From NCBI RefSeq assembly GCF_008635795.1, contig NZ_VWRQ01000002.1, forward strand, positions 248,001 through 312,000: a stretch of DNA of 64,000 nt. Direction: 5' to 3'. Each line of letters starts with the position of its first letter. Position 1 is the stretch's first letter. The notes under the pieces are model-generated. The model saw nothing but the letters and a program-made list of their open reading frames with translations, ran no database searches and was not told the origin of the DNA. Positions 9,981-18,796 of this stretch are shown here, piece by piece. Position numbers and translations under genes: made by a program. This DNA comes from Paenibacillus tepidiphilus (GTDB lineage: Bacteria; Bacillota; Bacilli; Paenibacillales; Paenibacillaceae).

Positions 9981-11612
9981 CTACATATAGATCATGCGGT
10001 GAGTACCGCTGAAATCCGCCGGCACCGTCATCAGCTCATCCAGCCAGGAAAGGCCGTAACGGTTCAAATAATACATGATATTATATACTCTCTCCTGCAG
10101 CTTGCCCAGCGGCATCAGCGACAGTTCAATCCGCTCCCACTGACGCAGCGCGGCTTCATTGCGTTTCTCCAGGGCATCCTTGGCCTTTTCTTGCAAGAAA
10201 GAGATTTGCTCCAGAATTTTCGTTTTGTTATTCTCTCCCAGCTTAATCAAGCCCGGCTGGATCAGGCCTAGCTGTTCGATCAGCGGTTCATACACCGCAA
10301 TGAAGGTCTGCTTCGCTTCGGAGAACCGGCGGCCGAGCTCCAGCTCGTCCTGGCTGTCCAGCCACGCCTGCCGTTTGCTGTCGAGGCCTATACGCACATC
10401 GCCGAAAGACAGGCCGAATTTGTCCATATGCTTCTGCAAGGTACCTTCCACAATGGTGAACGACATCCGTGGCAGGATCAGCGGCATCTGCCCGCCGATC
10501 GTCCGGAAGGCAAGGTGAGGGATTGCCCAGTAGGCAATTTCGCCCTGACCCAGCACCGTTGCCAGCACCGGCAGCACATAGTCCTGCATGAGCGGGCGGG
10601 TCAGTACATTGTTGCTGAAGCGCTCGGGATGCTCTTCAAGCATATCCAGCAGTTCCTCACGGGAGAAGGAAACCTGTCCCTTCCGGTCGGCAAACCGTCC
10701 CTCCTGCTTGTACAGCAGCAGCCGTGCCCCTTCATGGATGTAGAACAGGTTGGCGTTGCCTGCAGTAACATCGGCCTGCAGCTCATAGCCTCCGGAAGTC
10801 AGCGCTTCGGCAGCTTCCCGGTAAGCCCCTTCCAGTTCATCATTCCGTTCAATCAGGGTACGGAAGAACGGCTGCTCCACCCGCCGCAGTGCCGGATCGG
10901 CGGAATCCAGCAGAATGAGTCCGAATTTGCCAAACAACGAGCCCAGAAGCTTGGCAAACGCATCGCTCATGCTTTCCGCAGAACGAGCCGCCTCCGCAGC
11001 CATTTCCAGCATCAGCGGTTTGAAGTCGCTGTCCTGCAGCAGACTATCCAGCTCCGCCAATGTCTGCTGCCAGCTCTCCCCATCGATAGGCAAGCTGCTG
11101 ACAGAGCCGCGCGGTGCCTCTGGTCTGTCCATTTTGATCCGGGTAATCTCACCGGACCGGTTCAACACATAAGTGTGGTTGACTTCATCCCAGTCATGGT
11201 CTTCGCCGGCGATCCAGAAGAGCGGCACCACGGGGCGGCCGAGCTGCTCCGCCGCCTCCCGGGCCGCAAGTATGGTGGTCATTGCTTTGTAGACCACGAA
11301 CAGCGGACCTGTGAACAGTCCGCTTTGCTGACCACCGGTCACAACCAGCGTCTCCGGCTGTTCCAGCAGTGCCAGAGAGTCCTGCACCGCAGGATGCGAA
11401 TTAAATCTTCTATTATATGTGCGCAGAACTGCGGCAATTTCTTTCCGGTCGGCACGGCTTGACTCAGTGTTGTCCAGCCATTGCGCCCGCTCCACCCGGT
11501 TATCACGGCTGCGGAAATCTCCGCCGTAGAATTTGCTCACCTTCTCGTATTGCTCTATATAATCGCGCGCAAGCGCAGACCCGCCCGGGAGCGGTTCCGG
11601 TATAACGTTCAT
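9981..11612 (-). CDS. bshC: Bacillithiol biosynthesis cysteine-adding enzyme BshC
   Basis: Last enzyme of bacillithiol synthesis, adding cysteine to GlcN-malate. The N-terminal Rossmann-like core has VVTGGQQSGLFTGPL and FWIAGEDHDWDEV (family signatures), and a long helical coiled-coil arm rich in Glu/Lys fills the C-terminal half. I chose the ATG at 11612 (MNVIPEPLPGG), which has AGGAGG nine bases upstream; the open frame extends to 11705 but without a ribosome site. Length is 543 residues. In B. subtilis the orthologue (yllA) directly precedes mraZ; here ahcY and a hydrolase separate them. Confidence 0.93.
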   Translation of the reverse strand: MNVIPEPLPGGSALARDYIEQYEKVSKFYGGDFRSRDNRVERAQWLDNTESSRADRKEIAAVLRTYNRRFNSHPAVQDSLALLEQPETLVVTGGQQSGLFTGPLFVVYKAMTTILAAREAAEQLGRPVVPLFWIAGEDHDWDEVNHTYVLNRSGEITRIKMDRPEAPRGSVSSLPIDGESWQQTLAELDSLLQDSDFKPLMLEMAAEAARSAESMSDAFAKLLGSLFGKFGLILLDSADPALRRVEQPFFRTLIERNDELEGAYREAAEALTSGGYELQADVTAGNANLFYIHEGARLLLYKQEGRFADRKGQVSFSREELLDMLEEHPERFSNNVLTRPLMQDYVLPVLATVLGQGEIAYWAIPHLAFRTIGGQMPLILPRMSFTIVEGTLQKHMDKFGLSFGDVRIGLDSKRQAWLDSQDELELGRRFSEAKQTFIAVYEPLIEQLGLIQPGLIKLGENNKTKILEQISFLQEKAKDALEKRNEAALRQWERIELSLMPLGKLQERVYNIMYYLNRYGLSWLDELMTVPADFSGTHRMIYM

Positions 11613-11676
11613 CTGTAATTGCCTCCTGTCCCTTTCCCTTGCTGTATGTAACTTTGAAGTCCATAAACTCCTTATG

Positions 11677-11705
11677 ATTGTATCTAATGTAAGGGGCTGC
11701 GTCAA
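11677..11705 (-). promoter_or_regulatory. SigA-type promoter of bshC-ahcY
   Basis: On the minus strand TTGACG (11700-11705) is followed after 17 bp by TACAAT (11677-11682). It lies about 65 bp upstream of the chosen bshC ATG. Confidence 0.7.
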
Positions 11706-11734
11706 AGAGGTCTTTCCATAAATATAACTAGCAT

Positions 11735-11791
11735 AAAAAAGCCTCTTGAGACGAATTGCGGAAATTTCTCCGAAATTGCATCAAGAGGCTT
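11735..11791 (-). terminator. Terminator of the opp operon, after oppF
   Basis: On the minus strand AAGCCTCTTGA and TCAAGAGGCTT form an 11-bp stem closed by a long loop that can itself pair (GAAATTTC core), followed by a run of T. It begins 13 bp after the oppF stop. Confidence 0.85.
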
Positions 11792-11803
11792 ACTACAAGC
11801 ATC

Positions 11804-12724
11804 CTAGGCGTATTGCTTGACCACAAAATGACCTTTGGACACTTCAACCAGTTCAAAGTCACTGTCATTGGACTTCTCGCCGGCTGCATAAATCGGGCTG
11901 CCCAGCTCATCATGCAGATGAATACGTTTTTTGCTCGCTTCCAGTTCCGGATCGGGAACAGGGATAGCCGACAGCAGTGATTTGGTGTACGGATGAATCG
12001 GGTTGGCATACAATTCTTCACTATCTGCCAGCTCCACCATTCTGCCCAGGTACATTACCGCTACGCGGTCACTGATATGCTTAACCATCGAAAGGTCATG
12101 CGCAATGAACAGATAAGTCAAACCGAGTCGGTCCTGCAGTTCTTTCAGCAGGTTGACAACCTGCGCCTGAATGGACACATCGAGGGCCGAGATCGGTTCG
12201 TCGCAGACGATGAACTTCGGATTCACCGCAAGCGCACGGGCAATCCCGATTCTCTGGCGTTGACCGCCCGAGAATTCATGCGGATACCGCGTAGCATGGT
12301 CATGGTTGAGACCAACCATATCCAGCAGCTCTTCAATCCGTTTCTTGCGTTCCGCACGGCTTCCGGCCATGCCATGAATATCGAGCGCTTCACCAATGAT
12401 ATCGGATACCGTAAACCGCGGATTAAGCGAGGCATAAGGATCCTGGAAAATCATTTGCATATCGCGGCGCATCGTTTTCATCTTGCCGGGAGGCAGCTTG
12501 TAAATGTCGGTTCCGTTAAACTTTACACTTCCTGCAGTCGGTTCATACAGACGGAGAACCGTACGGCCGGCAGTCGTCTTGCCGCAACCGGACTCCCCTA
12601 CCATCCCGAGGGTCTCCCCTTCGCGAATGGAGAAGTTGATATTGTCAACAGCCTTAAGAACCTTGCCTTTGCCAACATTGAAATATTTCTTAAGACCTTC
12701 TACTTCAATCAGATTCTTACTCAA
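11804..12724 (-). CDS. oppF: Oligopeptide ABC transporter ATP-binding protein OppF
   Basis: Cytoplasmic ATPase of an oligopeptide/dipeptide importer. Walker A GESGCGKT (43-50), Q-loop FQDP (93-96), signature FSGGQRQ (151-157) and Walker B FIVCDEP (171-177) are intact; the C-terminal OppF/DppF extension is present. The start is TTG at 12724 with AGGAGG ten bases upstream. That TTG overlaps a TGA (GTTTGA) that may be the preserved stop of the ancestral oppD. At 306 residues it is slightly short for OppF but looks whole. It normally pairs with OppD, which here is a pseudogene. Confidence 0.92.
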   Translation of the reverse strand: MSKNLIEVEGLKKYFNVGKGKVLKAVDNINFSIREGETLGMVGESGCGKTTAGRTVLRLYEPTAGSVKFNGTDIYKLPPGKMKTMRRDMQMIFQDPYASLNPRFTVSDIIGEALDIHGMAGSRAERKKRIEELLDMVGLNHDHATRYPHEFSGGQRQRIGIARALAVNPKFIVCDEPISALDVSIQAQVVNLLKELQDRLGLTYLFIAHDLSMVKHISDRVAVMYLGRMVELADSEELYANPIHPYTKSLLSAIPVPDPELEASKKRIHLHDELGSPIYAAGEKSNDSDFELVEVSKGHFVVKQYA

Positions 12725-12883
12725 ACGTACTGCACCTCCTTGGCCATCGAATGCAGACTCAGCAGTGCGTCATATGCGTCCCGCTAAAGTCTGTGGCGCC
12801 GGGGACGATCTTCCCGCATACATGCATCGCTATGCTGCAGCGTGAATTAAACGGGTAACCGGCCGGCGGATTACGTTTTGCTT

Positions 12884-13300
12884 CTACTCTTTCATGACAT
12901 CCATGACTTGCGCCTGGATCGTTACGTCAAGGGCCGTGGTTGGCTCATCCGCAAGAGCAGCGCAGGGCGGCACGCCAAGGCCATGGCCATCATAGCACTT
13001 TGGCGCATCCCGCCTGAAAATTCGTGGGGATATTGGTTAAAGCGAGCCTCCGCATGGTGGATGCCAGCCAGGTCGAGCTTCTTGGATCGCCTGCTTCTTC
13101 GCTTCAGCCGCTGACATTTTCTGATGTTTAATCAAAACTTCGGTTATCTGTTTGCCCACTTTAATCGTTGGGTTGAGAGAGGTCATCGGGTCTTGAAATA
13201 TCATGCCAATATCTTTGCCGCGAATCGTATTCATTTAATTCATGTTTTTGGTCAGCAAATTCTGTCCTTGAAAGAGTAATTCACCTATTTTCACAGTCAT
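12884..13300 (-). pseudogene. oppD: Decayed oppD (oligopeptide ABC transporter ATPase remnant)
   Basis: Between oppC and oppF the minus strand encodes pieces of an OppD-type ATPase that cannot make a protein. Reading from 13300 in order: GELLFQGQNLL; a TAA where GAA (Glu) is expected; MNTIRGKDIGMIFQDPMTSLNPT, with the Q-loop; a frameshift near 13078; [19 protein letters not shown] and SGGMRQ, the signature; a second frameshift near 12955; [16 protein letters not shown], Walker B; then TAG at 12884-12886. About 80 N-terminal residues with Walker A and the whole C-terminal third are missing. An open stretch before oppF, encoding [13 protein letters not shown], may be the old C-terminus. Lesions are too many for sequencing error. 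Confidence 0.9.
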
Positions 13301-13303
13301 TCC

Positions 13304-14251
13304 TTATTTTTTCAGCTTAGGATCGAGCGCATCGCGCAATCCATCACCGAAAATGTTAAAGGAAAGCATGATCAAGCTTACCAATACCGCCGGGAACAGG
13401 AACCGCCAAGGGTAGTACAACCAGCCGGTAAGAGAGTCATTGATCATGGAGCCCAGGGAAGAAATCGGTGCCTGTACACCAAGGCCCAGGAAGCTCAGGA
13501 ATGCTTCAGCAAAGATTGCATTTGGTACCGACAGCGTAATGGTTACGATGATCGGGCCGACTGCGTTCGGCAGCAAGTGGCGGAACAGCAAACGCTTGGA
13601 GCCGGCACCCATGGAACGGGAAGCCAGAACGAATTCGCGGTTCTTCAGCTGCATAATTTCGCCCCGCACAATCCAGGACATGTTAATCCAGCCGGTTATC
13701 GTAAGGGCCAGAATGATGGTGCCCAGACTTGGTTCCATAACGACCAGCAGCAGGATAACTACCAGCAGGTAAGGAATGGAGTACAGGATTTCAGAGAACT
13801 TGTTCATGATATTATCAACACGGCCGCCGAAGTAACCCATAATGCCGCCGTAGATAACACCGATAATCAAGTCGATTGCCGCAGCCGCCAAGCCGACGAG
13901 TAGTGAGATGCGTGCACCGTACCAGGTACGGACAAAGATATCACGGCCCAAATCATCAGTGCCGAACCAATGGTCGGATGAAGGGGGCTTGTTGGTATTC
14001 ATCAGGTCGTTGCTGTAATAATTGTATTTCGAGATAAACGGCATGAAAATCGCAGAAAGAATGATCAGACCCAGAATGCCCAGTGCTGTCATTGCCAATT
14101 TGTTCTGGCGCAGACGCTGCCACGCATCTCTCCAGGCGGAAAGGCTTTCCCGCTGGATAACCTCAGCTTGTCTCTCGTCAATGCCGACTTTGCGGAAATC
14201 TTCCGGCTTCAGGTTCGCTTCTACCGAAACCAAATTGTTGTCAGATGCCAC
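13304..14251 (-). CDS. oppC: Oligopeptide ABC transporter permease OppC
   Basis: Inner-membrane permease subunit, 315 residues, about six membrane helices preceded by a 45-residue cytoplasmic tail. The OppC_N region and the conserved HWFGTDDLGRD segment are clear, and the EAA loop that contacts the ATPase is in EFVLASRSMGAGSKRLLFRH. The start is GTG at 14251, with AAGGAGG eight bases upstream inside the end of oppB (stop at 14255-14257). The gene looks intact. Confidence 0.94.
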   Translation of the reverse strand: MASDNNLVSVEANLKPEDFRKVGIDERQAEVIQRESLSAWRDAWQRLRQNKLAMTALGILGLIILSAIFMPFISKYNYYSNDLMNTNKPPSSDHWFGTDDLGRDIFVRTWYGARISLLVGLAAAAIDLIIGVIYGGIMGYFGGRVDNIMNKFSEILYSIPYLLVVILLLVVMEPSLGTIILALTITGWINMSWIVRGEIMQLKNREFVLASRSMGAGSKRLLFRHLLPNAVGPIIVTITLSVPNAIFAEAFLSFLGLGVQAPISSLGSMINDSLTGWLYYPWRFLFPAVLVSLIMLSFNIFGDGLRDALDPKLKK

Positions 14252-14254
14252 CCG

Positions 14255-15193
14255 TTAGCCCTCCTTTCCTCCAGAAAGTTTAATACGCGGATCAATAAAC
14301 ACATAAGCAATATCCGTAATGAAGCGCGCCAACATCAGCAGAACACCATAGAAGATCGTGATCCCCATAATGACAGTGTAATCGCGGACCCCAATCGCTT
14401 CCACGAATTGCTTGCCGATACCGCCAATCCCGAAGATTTGCTCGATAACCACAGAACCGGTTACAACATTGGCGGTCATTGGCCCAATGTAAGTAACTAC
14501 CGGCAAAATACCATTGCGCAGCACGTGCTTGCTCAAGATCTGAATCCAGCTGAGACCCTTTGCCTTGGCTGTCTTGATATAATCGGCATTCAATACCTCC
14601 AGCATGCTGGATCGCGTCAGACGGGCAATAAACGCAATCGGTTGCGCTGATAAAGCGGCCACCGGCAGGAAGTAATTCAGCGGACCCTTAAATCCGGAAA
14701 CCGGGAACCAGCCGAATTTATAGGCGAACACGTATTGCAATACGGACGCCACTACAAAGCTCGGAACTGCAATCCCCAACACGGCTAGCACCATAGCAGC
14801 GCTGTCGATGAATTTCCGGTGATACAGTGCCGCAAGCATCCCCAGCACTACACCGACAATAACCGACACAACAATCGCTACTGCCCCCAGCTTCAGGGAA
14901 GCCGAGAACGTTTGTCCGATTAAGTGGGATACATCCTGGTTAAGCCGTTTCATCGACACGCCCAGATCTCCCTGTGCAATATCACCCAAATACTTGAAAT
15001 ACTGATGATAGAGCGGCTTGTCCAACCCATATTGTTCGTATAAACGCGCTTTAATTTCAGGCGGGACTTTTTTCTCCGAGGTAAACGGATCCCCCGGAAT
15101 AGCTTTCATCAGAAAAAAAGTCGCTGATACAAGCACAAACAGCGAAACGAGCATATAAAACAATTTATTTGCAATATAACGAACCATCCCCAT
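14255..15193 (-). CDS. oppB: Oligopeptide ABC transporter permease OppB
   Basis: Inner-membrane permease, about 312 residues, six predicted helices. It has the typical OppB start (MVRYIANKLFYML), the AIPGDPF segment and the EAA loop around DYIKTAKAKGLSWIQILSKH. I chose the ATG at 15193, with AGGAGG five to six bases upstream; the ATG at 15187 is also possible. The gene lies about 220 bp downstream of oppA and behind a terminator hairpin, so it is probably expressed at a lower level than oppA. Confidence 0.93.
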   Translation of the reverse strand: MGMVRYIANKLFYMLVSLFVLVSATFFLMKAIPGDPFTSEKKVPPEIKARLYEQYGLDKPLYHQYFKYLGDIAQGDLGVSMKRLNQDVSHLIGQTFSASLKLGAVAIVVSVIVGVVLGMLAALYHRKFIDSAAMVLAVLGIAVPSFVVASVLQYVFAYKFGWFPVSGFKGPLNYFLPVAALSAQPIAFIARLTRSSMLEVLNADYIKTAKAKGLSWIQILSKHVLRNGILPVVTYIGPMTANVVTGSVVIEQIFGIGGIGKQFVEAIGVRDYTVIMGITIFYGVLLMLARFITDIAYVFIDPRIKLSGGKEG

Positions 15194-15312
15194 CAACACC
15201 TCCTCACTTCTATTATTTTCGACACATAATTAGATTTTATGAAAAAAACGGCAGTTTGTCTATTTTCTAATTTTGTAAAATCCCTCAATTAATAACACAG
15301 CGCCGAAAATGC

Positions 15313-15352
15313 AAAAAAAAGGGATATATATGGAATTCCACATATATATCCC
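15313..15352 (-). terminator. Intra-operon terminator between oppA and oppB
   Basis: On the minus strand GGGATATATATG pairs with CATATATATCCC-like sequence around the palindrome TGGAATTCCA and is followed by eight T residues. It starts about 60 bp after the oppA stop. Such a hairpin allows high oppA and lower permease transcript, a layout known for binding-protein operons. Confidence 0.88.
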
Positions 15353-15414
15353 GAAGTGTATCATAAACTTCAGACAATAACTTTATTCAGTTTAGTTGAC
15401 TAAAGTCTTTGCTC

Positions 15415-17142
15415 TTAGTGTTCCAACAGATAACCGCGAGTCAGGTCGATTGCGCCACTGAAGTCAAGAGTAATACCCTTCAAGTACTCTTTGGTCAGAG
15501 AGTTGTTGGTGTAGTAGTAGATTGGCATCAGGATCATATCGTCGCCAATCGCCATTTGTTCAGCCTTAGCGAACATTTCTTGACGTGCAGCCAGATCGGA
15601 ACTTACTTTCGCATCGTTGATCAGCTTGTCGTATTCAGGGTTAGCGTAGCCGGTATCGTTGTTACCGCCGCCAGTTACCCACATGTCGAGGAAGGTCATT
15701 GGATCGTTATAATCCGCAGTCCAGCCGGCACGTGCTACCTGGTAGTTCAGGTTCTGACGGTTGTCGATAAATACAGCCCATTCCTGGTTGACAGTTTGTA
15801 CGTCTACACCCAGGTTTTGCTTCCACATGTCAGCAATCGCCAGAGCGATTTTCTTGTGGTTTTCACTTGTGTTGTAAGACAGTTCGAAGGTAGGCAGTTT
15901 ATCCAGACCTTCTTCTGCAAGACCTTCAGCCAGCAGTTTCTTAGCTGCTTCTACATCTTCAGTGAAGTAGCTGTCTTTAATTGCAGTACGGTATTCGCCG
16001 TCAGCGCCGGCGATGCCCGGAGGAACGAAGCCGAATGCCGGCAGTTGTCCGCCCAGAGTAACATTGTCAATCAGAGCTTGGCGGTTGATAGACATAGCCA
16101 ATGCTTTACGGATCTTAGCGTTAGAGAATGGTTTCTCAGTTACGTTGAACTCATAGTAGTAAACAGAAGCAATACCTTTTCTGTTGAACTCGTTCGGCAG
16201 TTCTTTTTCAATAATCGGAAGTTGGTCCGATGGAAGATCACCAGTAGGTGCGCCGGCGCGGTCAAGCTCGCCGTTCTTGTAGCTCAGCAATTCGGTTGCG
16301 CCGCTGTTAACCAGAGAGAAGTCGATTTTGCTCAGCTTGATGCTTGCAGCATCCCAGTACTTGTCGTTCTTGGTTACTTGCAGGGATTGTCCGGTAGTCC
16401 ATTCAGTCAGAGTGAACGCACCGTTAGTGATCATAGTGTCTTTGCTTGTAGCCCATTTAGCATTACCCTCAACGGATTTGTGTACAGGGTAATAAGTATA
16501 GAAGGACAGCAATCCAAGGAAGTAAGGAGTTGGAGCTTTCAGCGTAACTTCCAGAGTCTTCGCATCAACGGCTTTCACGCCTACTTCATTGAAGTCTGCA
16601 ACTTTCTTAGTGTAGTACTCTTCAGCATTCTTCAGGTAGTACAATTGGTAAGCATAAGGAGCAGTTGGATCCGTATTAGGATCGAGCACGCGTTTCCAAG
16701 CGTTAACGAAGTCAACAGCTTCTACTGGATCGCCGTTGCTCCATACTGCATCGCGCAGTTTGAAGGTATATACCAGACCGTCAGCGGAGATTTCCCAGCT
16801 TTCAGCGATACCTGGCTCAGCCTGACCGGTTTCATCATTCATGCGAGTCAAGCCTTCGTACATAGTTTTCAGGACAGTGTTTGCTTGGCTGTCTTGAGCT
16901 TGAGCAGGGTCAAAGGTAGGTGGCTCTGCACTCAGGTTGATTCTGAGCGTTTGATCAGCGGCCAGTGTTTCTTCACCAGCGGTGCCTGTGTTCGTGCCTG
17001 CATTGTCAGTTGCCGCCGCGTTCGTTGGGCTGGCGTTGTTGCCGCTGTTTGCATTGTTGTTGTTACCGCCGCAGCCAGCAAGCACTGTGCCGATTACAAG
17101 AACCAATGCAATCATGAGCAAAAGACTTTTACTCTTCTTCAT
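15415..17142 (-). CDS. oppA: Oligopeptide-binding lipoprotein OppA
   Basis: Extracellular peptide-binding lipoprotein (SBP family 5) that feeds OppBC. The signal peptide ends in the lipobox LAGC with Cys24, followed by a low-complexity Asn/Ala/Thr linker to about residue 60. The family signature starts around the EPPTFDPAQAQD and ADGLVYTFKLRD segments. Length is 575 residues, typical. The ribosome site AGGGGG is nine bases upstream. Codon choice appears biased in a way that leaves a 584-codon open frame on the opposite strand, as in highly expressed genes; I treat that frame as a shadow. Confidence 0.95.
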   Translation of the reverse strand: MKKSKSLLLMIALVLVIGTVLAGCGGNNNNANSGNNASPTNAAATDNAGTNTGTAGEETLAADQTLRINLSAEPPTFDPAQAQDSQANTVLKTMYEGLTRMNDETGQAEPGIAESWEISADGLVYTFKLRDAVWSNGDPVEAVDFVNAWKRVLDPNTDPTAPYAYQLYYLKNAEEYYTKKVADFNEVGVKAVDAKTLEVTLKAPTPYFLGLLSFYTYYPVHKSVEGNAKWATSKDTMITNGAFTLTEWTTGQSLQVTKNDKYWDAASIKLSKIDFSLVNSGATELLSYKNGELDRAGAPTGDLPSDQLPIIEKELPNEFNRKGIASVYYYEFNVTEKPFSNAKIRKALAMSINRQALIDNVTLGGQLPAFGFVPPGIAGADGEYRTAIKDSYFTEDVEAAKKLLAEGLAEEGLDKLPTFELSYNTSENHKKIALAIADMWKQNLGVDVQTVNQEWAVFIDNRQNLNYQVARAGWTADYNDPMTFLDMWVTGGGNNDTGYANPEYDKLINDAKVSSDLAARQEMFAKAEQMAIGDDMILMPIYYYTNNSLTKEYLKGITLDFSGAIDLTRGYLLEH

Positions 17143-17183
17143 CTAGCAGTTCCCCCTAAATAGAATGTGGTATATGGTTTATG

Positions 17184-17212
17184 ATTATACAACCAGTGGT
17201 CAAAAAAATCTA
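17184..17212 (-). promoter_or_regulatory. Possible oppA promoter
   Basis: A perfect TATAAT lies at 17184-17189 on the minus strand, about 40 bp before the oppA start. The hexamer 17 bp upstream (TAGATT) is a poor -35. The assignment rests mainly on the -10 and position. Confidence 0.4.
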
Positions 17213-17292
17213 GAGCTATATTTTCTGAAAATGCTTTTTTTTTAATTCTTAAAAATTTTGTGACATTGACGCTTTAACGAAGCAGTGAAACA

Positions 17293-17679
17293 TTACATCG
17301 CTTGTGATATGTATTTGATAAGGCCTAGAATTGTGAAGAACACAAAAGATACACTCATCAGGAAGAATGAGAACCGCCATACCGCCCGTAATAATCGCTT
17401 TTTATCCACTTCACCCTTCAGCCTGTTTTGGGCTCCGCCAATCAGTCCGGCGAATATTAATACAAAAATCAGTATAAGAAACAATCCAAACCGCGAGTCA
17501 AACGTCATGTTGAACAATGCTGAAACCGAAAGCAATAAAAATAAAGTCGTCACGTCCATGGCGAGAAAAAGAACCTTCCGTCTGTCCTTCTTCAGAGCGG
17601 TTCCAATGAAATAAATCAACACAAAAGGAACAAAAGGAATCACGCTCAGCAATACAAAAGAATCCCGCAACAACGTCAA
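17293..17679 (-). CDS. DUF3397-type membrane protein
   Basis: Small integral membrane protein, 128 residues, with four hydrophobic segments (about 7-25, 38-57, 63-82, 103-123) and short basic loops. Function unknown. Size, topology and place just after panE match the DUF3397 family of Bacillales. The start is TTG at 17679; the best ribosome site (AAGGAGGGG) is inside the 3' end of panE, a little far upstream. Only six bases separate the two genes, so translation may be coupled. Confidence 0.75.
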   Translation of the reverse strand: MTLLRDSFVLLSVIPFVPFVLIYFIGTALKKDRRKVLFLAMDVTTLFLLLSVSALFNMTFDSRFGLFLILIFVLIFAGLIGGAQNRLKGEVDKKRLLRAVWRFSFFLMSVSFVFFTILGLIKYISQAM

Positions 17680-17685
17680 ATAGCC

Positions 17686-18672
17686 TCACCCCTCCTTCGC
17701 ATTCATGCCCTCCAGAAGCCGGCAGATCATTACGTTCATCGGAGCATCCACACCGCTGCGCTGCGCCAAATCGACAATGCTGCCGTTAATCCAGCGAATC
17801 TCCGTCGGTCTTGCGGCCGTGACATCGGCAAGCATAGATGAAATATTGGCCGCAGTTGTCCGGCAGACTTCCAGGATTCTTTCCCACATGCCGTCTTCAT
17901 AGCCGATGCTGCAGGCATCATAGACCGCAATAGTTTCCTCATATAATTCCTTCATTACCCGTATACGGCTTTGCGAGTGCAGCAGCTCGCCGTTCGGGAT
18001 GCGCCAGATTGCTGTCAACGGATTGATTACGGCATTGATCAGCAGCTTGCGGTAAATCATAATATCCACTTCATTCGACAGATACGCCGCAAATCCTGCT
18101 GTATTCAGTGCTTCTATAAAACTTAATACTGCCTTGGAGCCCGTTCCGCCCTCCAGTTCCTCCGGCACAAGTGCCGATCCTCCGGCAGTCTGCATCCCTA
18201 TACAGATTTCCCCGCTTCCGGCATGAATAACCTCCGTTAAATTTTTCCTCTTCGCAGCCTCGGTAGTTACAGCTGCCCACACTTCCGATGCAGGCAACAG
18301 CTCCTGCAGCATCTCCAAATGCCCGTAGCCGTTCTGAAAGCAAACCACTTGAAGCCGTTCACCGCTGAGCGGGGCCAATAGCTCCGGCAGACTTTCGTGC
18401 AGCGCATTTTGTTTAACAGCAACTGCAATTATATCCCCCGGCTCTGCAAGCCAGGCTTCGGCAAACCCGCTGACCGGTGCAGCGGCCACTTGATTACCAG
18501 ACAATTCAACGGGGGCCTGCCCATTCTCATAGCTGACTACCAGCCCTTCCCTGTGCAGCGCATCGCTCTGTTCCCGGCTGCGGCACCACAGTCTGATCTC
18601 TGTTCCGGCTTTGGCCAGCCGGCCGGCAAGCAGCATTCCCAGTGAGCCGGCGCCGATAATATCCACTTTCAT
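17686..18672 (-). CDS. panE: 2-dehydropantoate 2-reductase family protein
   Basis: NADPH-dependent reductase of the ketopantoate reductase family, which makes pantoate for coenzyme A. The N-terminal nucleotide loop is IIGAGSLGMLLAGRL (5-19). The central KQNAL and the C-terminal catalytic lysine segment, IMIYRKLLINAVINPLTA, are conserved. Length is 328 residues. It matches B. subtilis ylbQ in position, between rsfA/ylbO and the bshC-mraZ region. Members of this fold can reduce other 2-ketoacids, so the exact substrate is inferred. Confidence 0.87.
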   Translation of the reverse strand: MKVDIIGAGSLGMLLAGRLAKAGTEIRLWCRSREQSDALHREGLVVSYENGQAPVELSGNQVAAAPVSGFAEAWLAEPGDIIAVAVKQNALHESLPELLAPLSGERLQVVCFQNGYGHLEMLQELLPASEVWAAVTTEAAKRKNLTEVIHAGSGEICIGMQTAGGSALVPEELEGGTGSKAVLSFIEALNTAGFAAYLSNEVDIMIYRKLLINAVINPLTAIWRIPNGELLHSQSRIRVMKELYEETIAVYDACSIGYEDGMWERILEVCRTTAANISSMLADVTAARPTEIRWINGSIVDLAQRSGVDAPMNVMICRLLEGMNAKEG

Positions 18673-18730
18673 AGCTGTTACGCTTCACTCCCCCACAATT
18701 TTCCTTATTATATCCCGGGCCTTTGCGCAA

Positions 18731-18759
18731 AAGCAAAACAACCCCACAGTCTGGGGTTG
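18731..18759 (-). terminator. Terminator after rsfA
   Basis: CAACCCCA (18739-18746) pairs with TGGGGTTG (18752-18759) across a five-base loop; the minus-strand product continues into TTTTGCTTTT. It lies 38 bp past the rsfA stop. Confidence 0.85.
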
Positions 18760-18796
18760 CTTGTTTGTTACGGGGTATGTTATTTTCTGAACTGCC

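Noticed and set aside
12878..13114. Plus-strand 78-codon open frame over the oppD remnant
   Set aside because: It has no recognisable protein and the minus strand clearly carries OppD motifs in broken frames.
12884..13300. oppD damage as sequencing error
   Set aside because: One or two indels could be error, but both ends of the gene are also missing along with a nonsense codon.
15409..17163. 584-codon open frame on the plus strand, antisense to all of oppA
   Set aside because: oppA has a lipobox, family motifs and ribosome site; the antisense product has no signature and a composition typical of mirrored codon bias.
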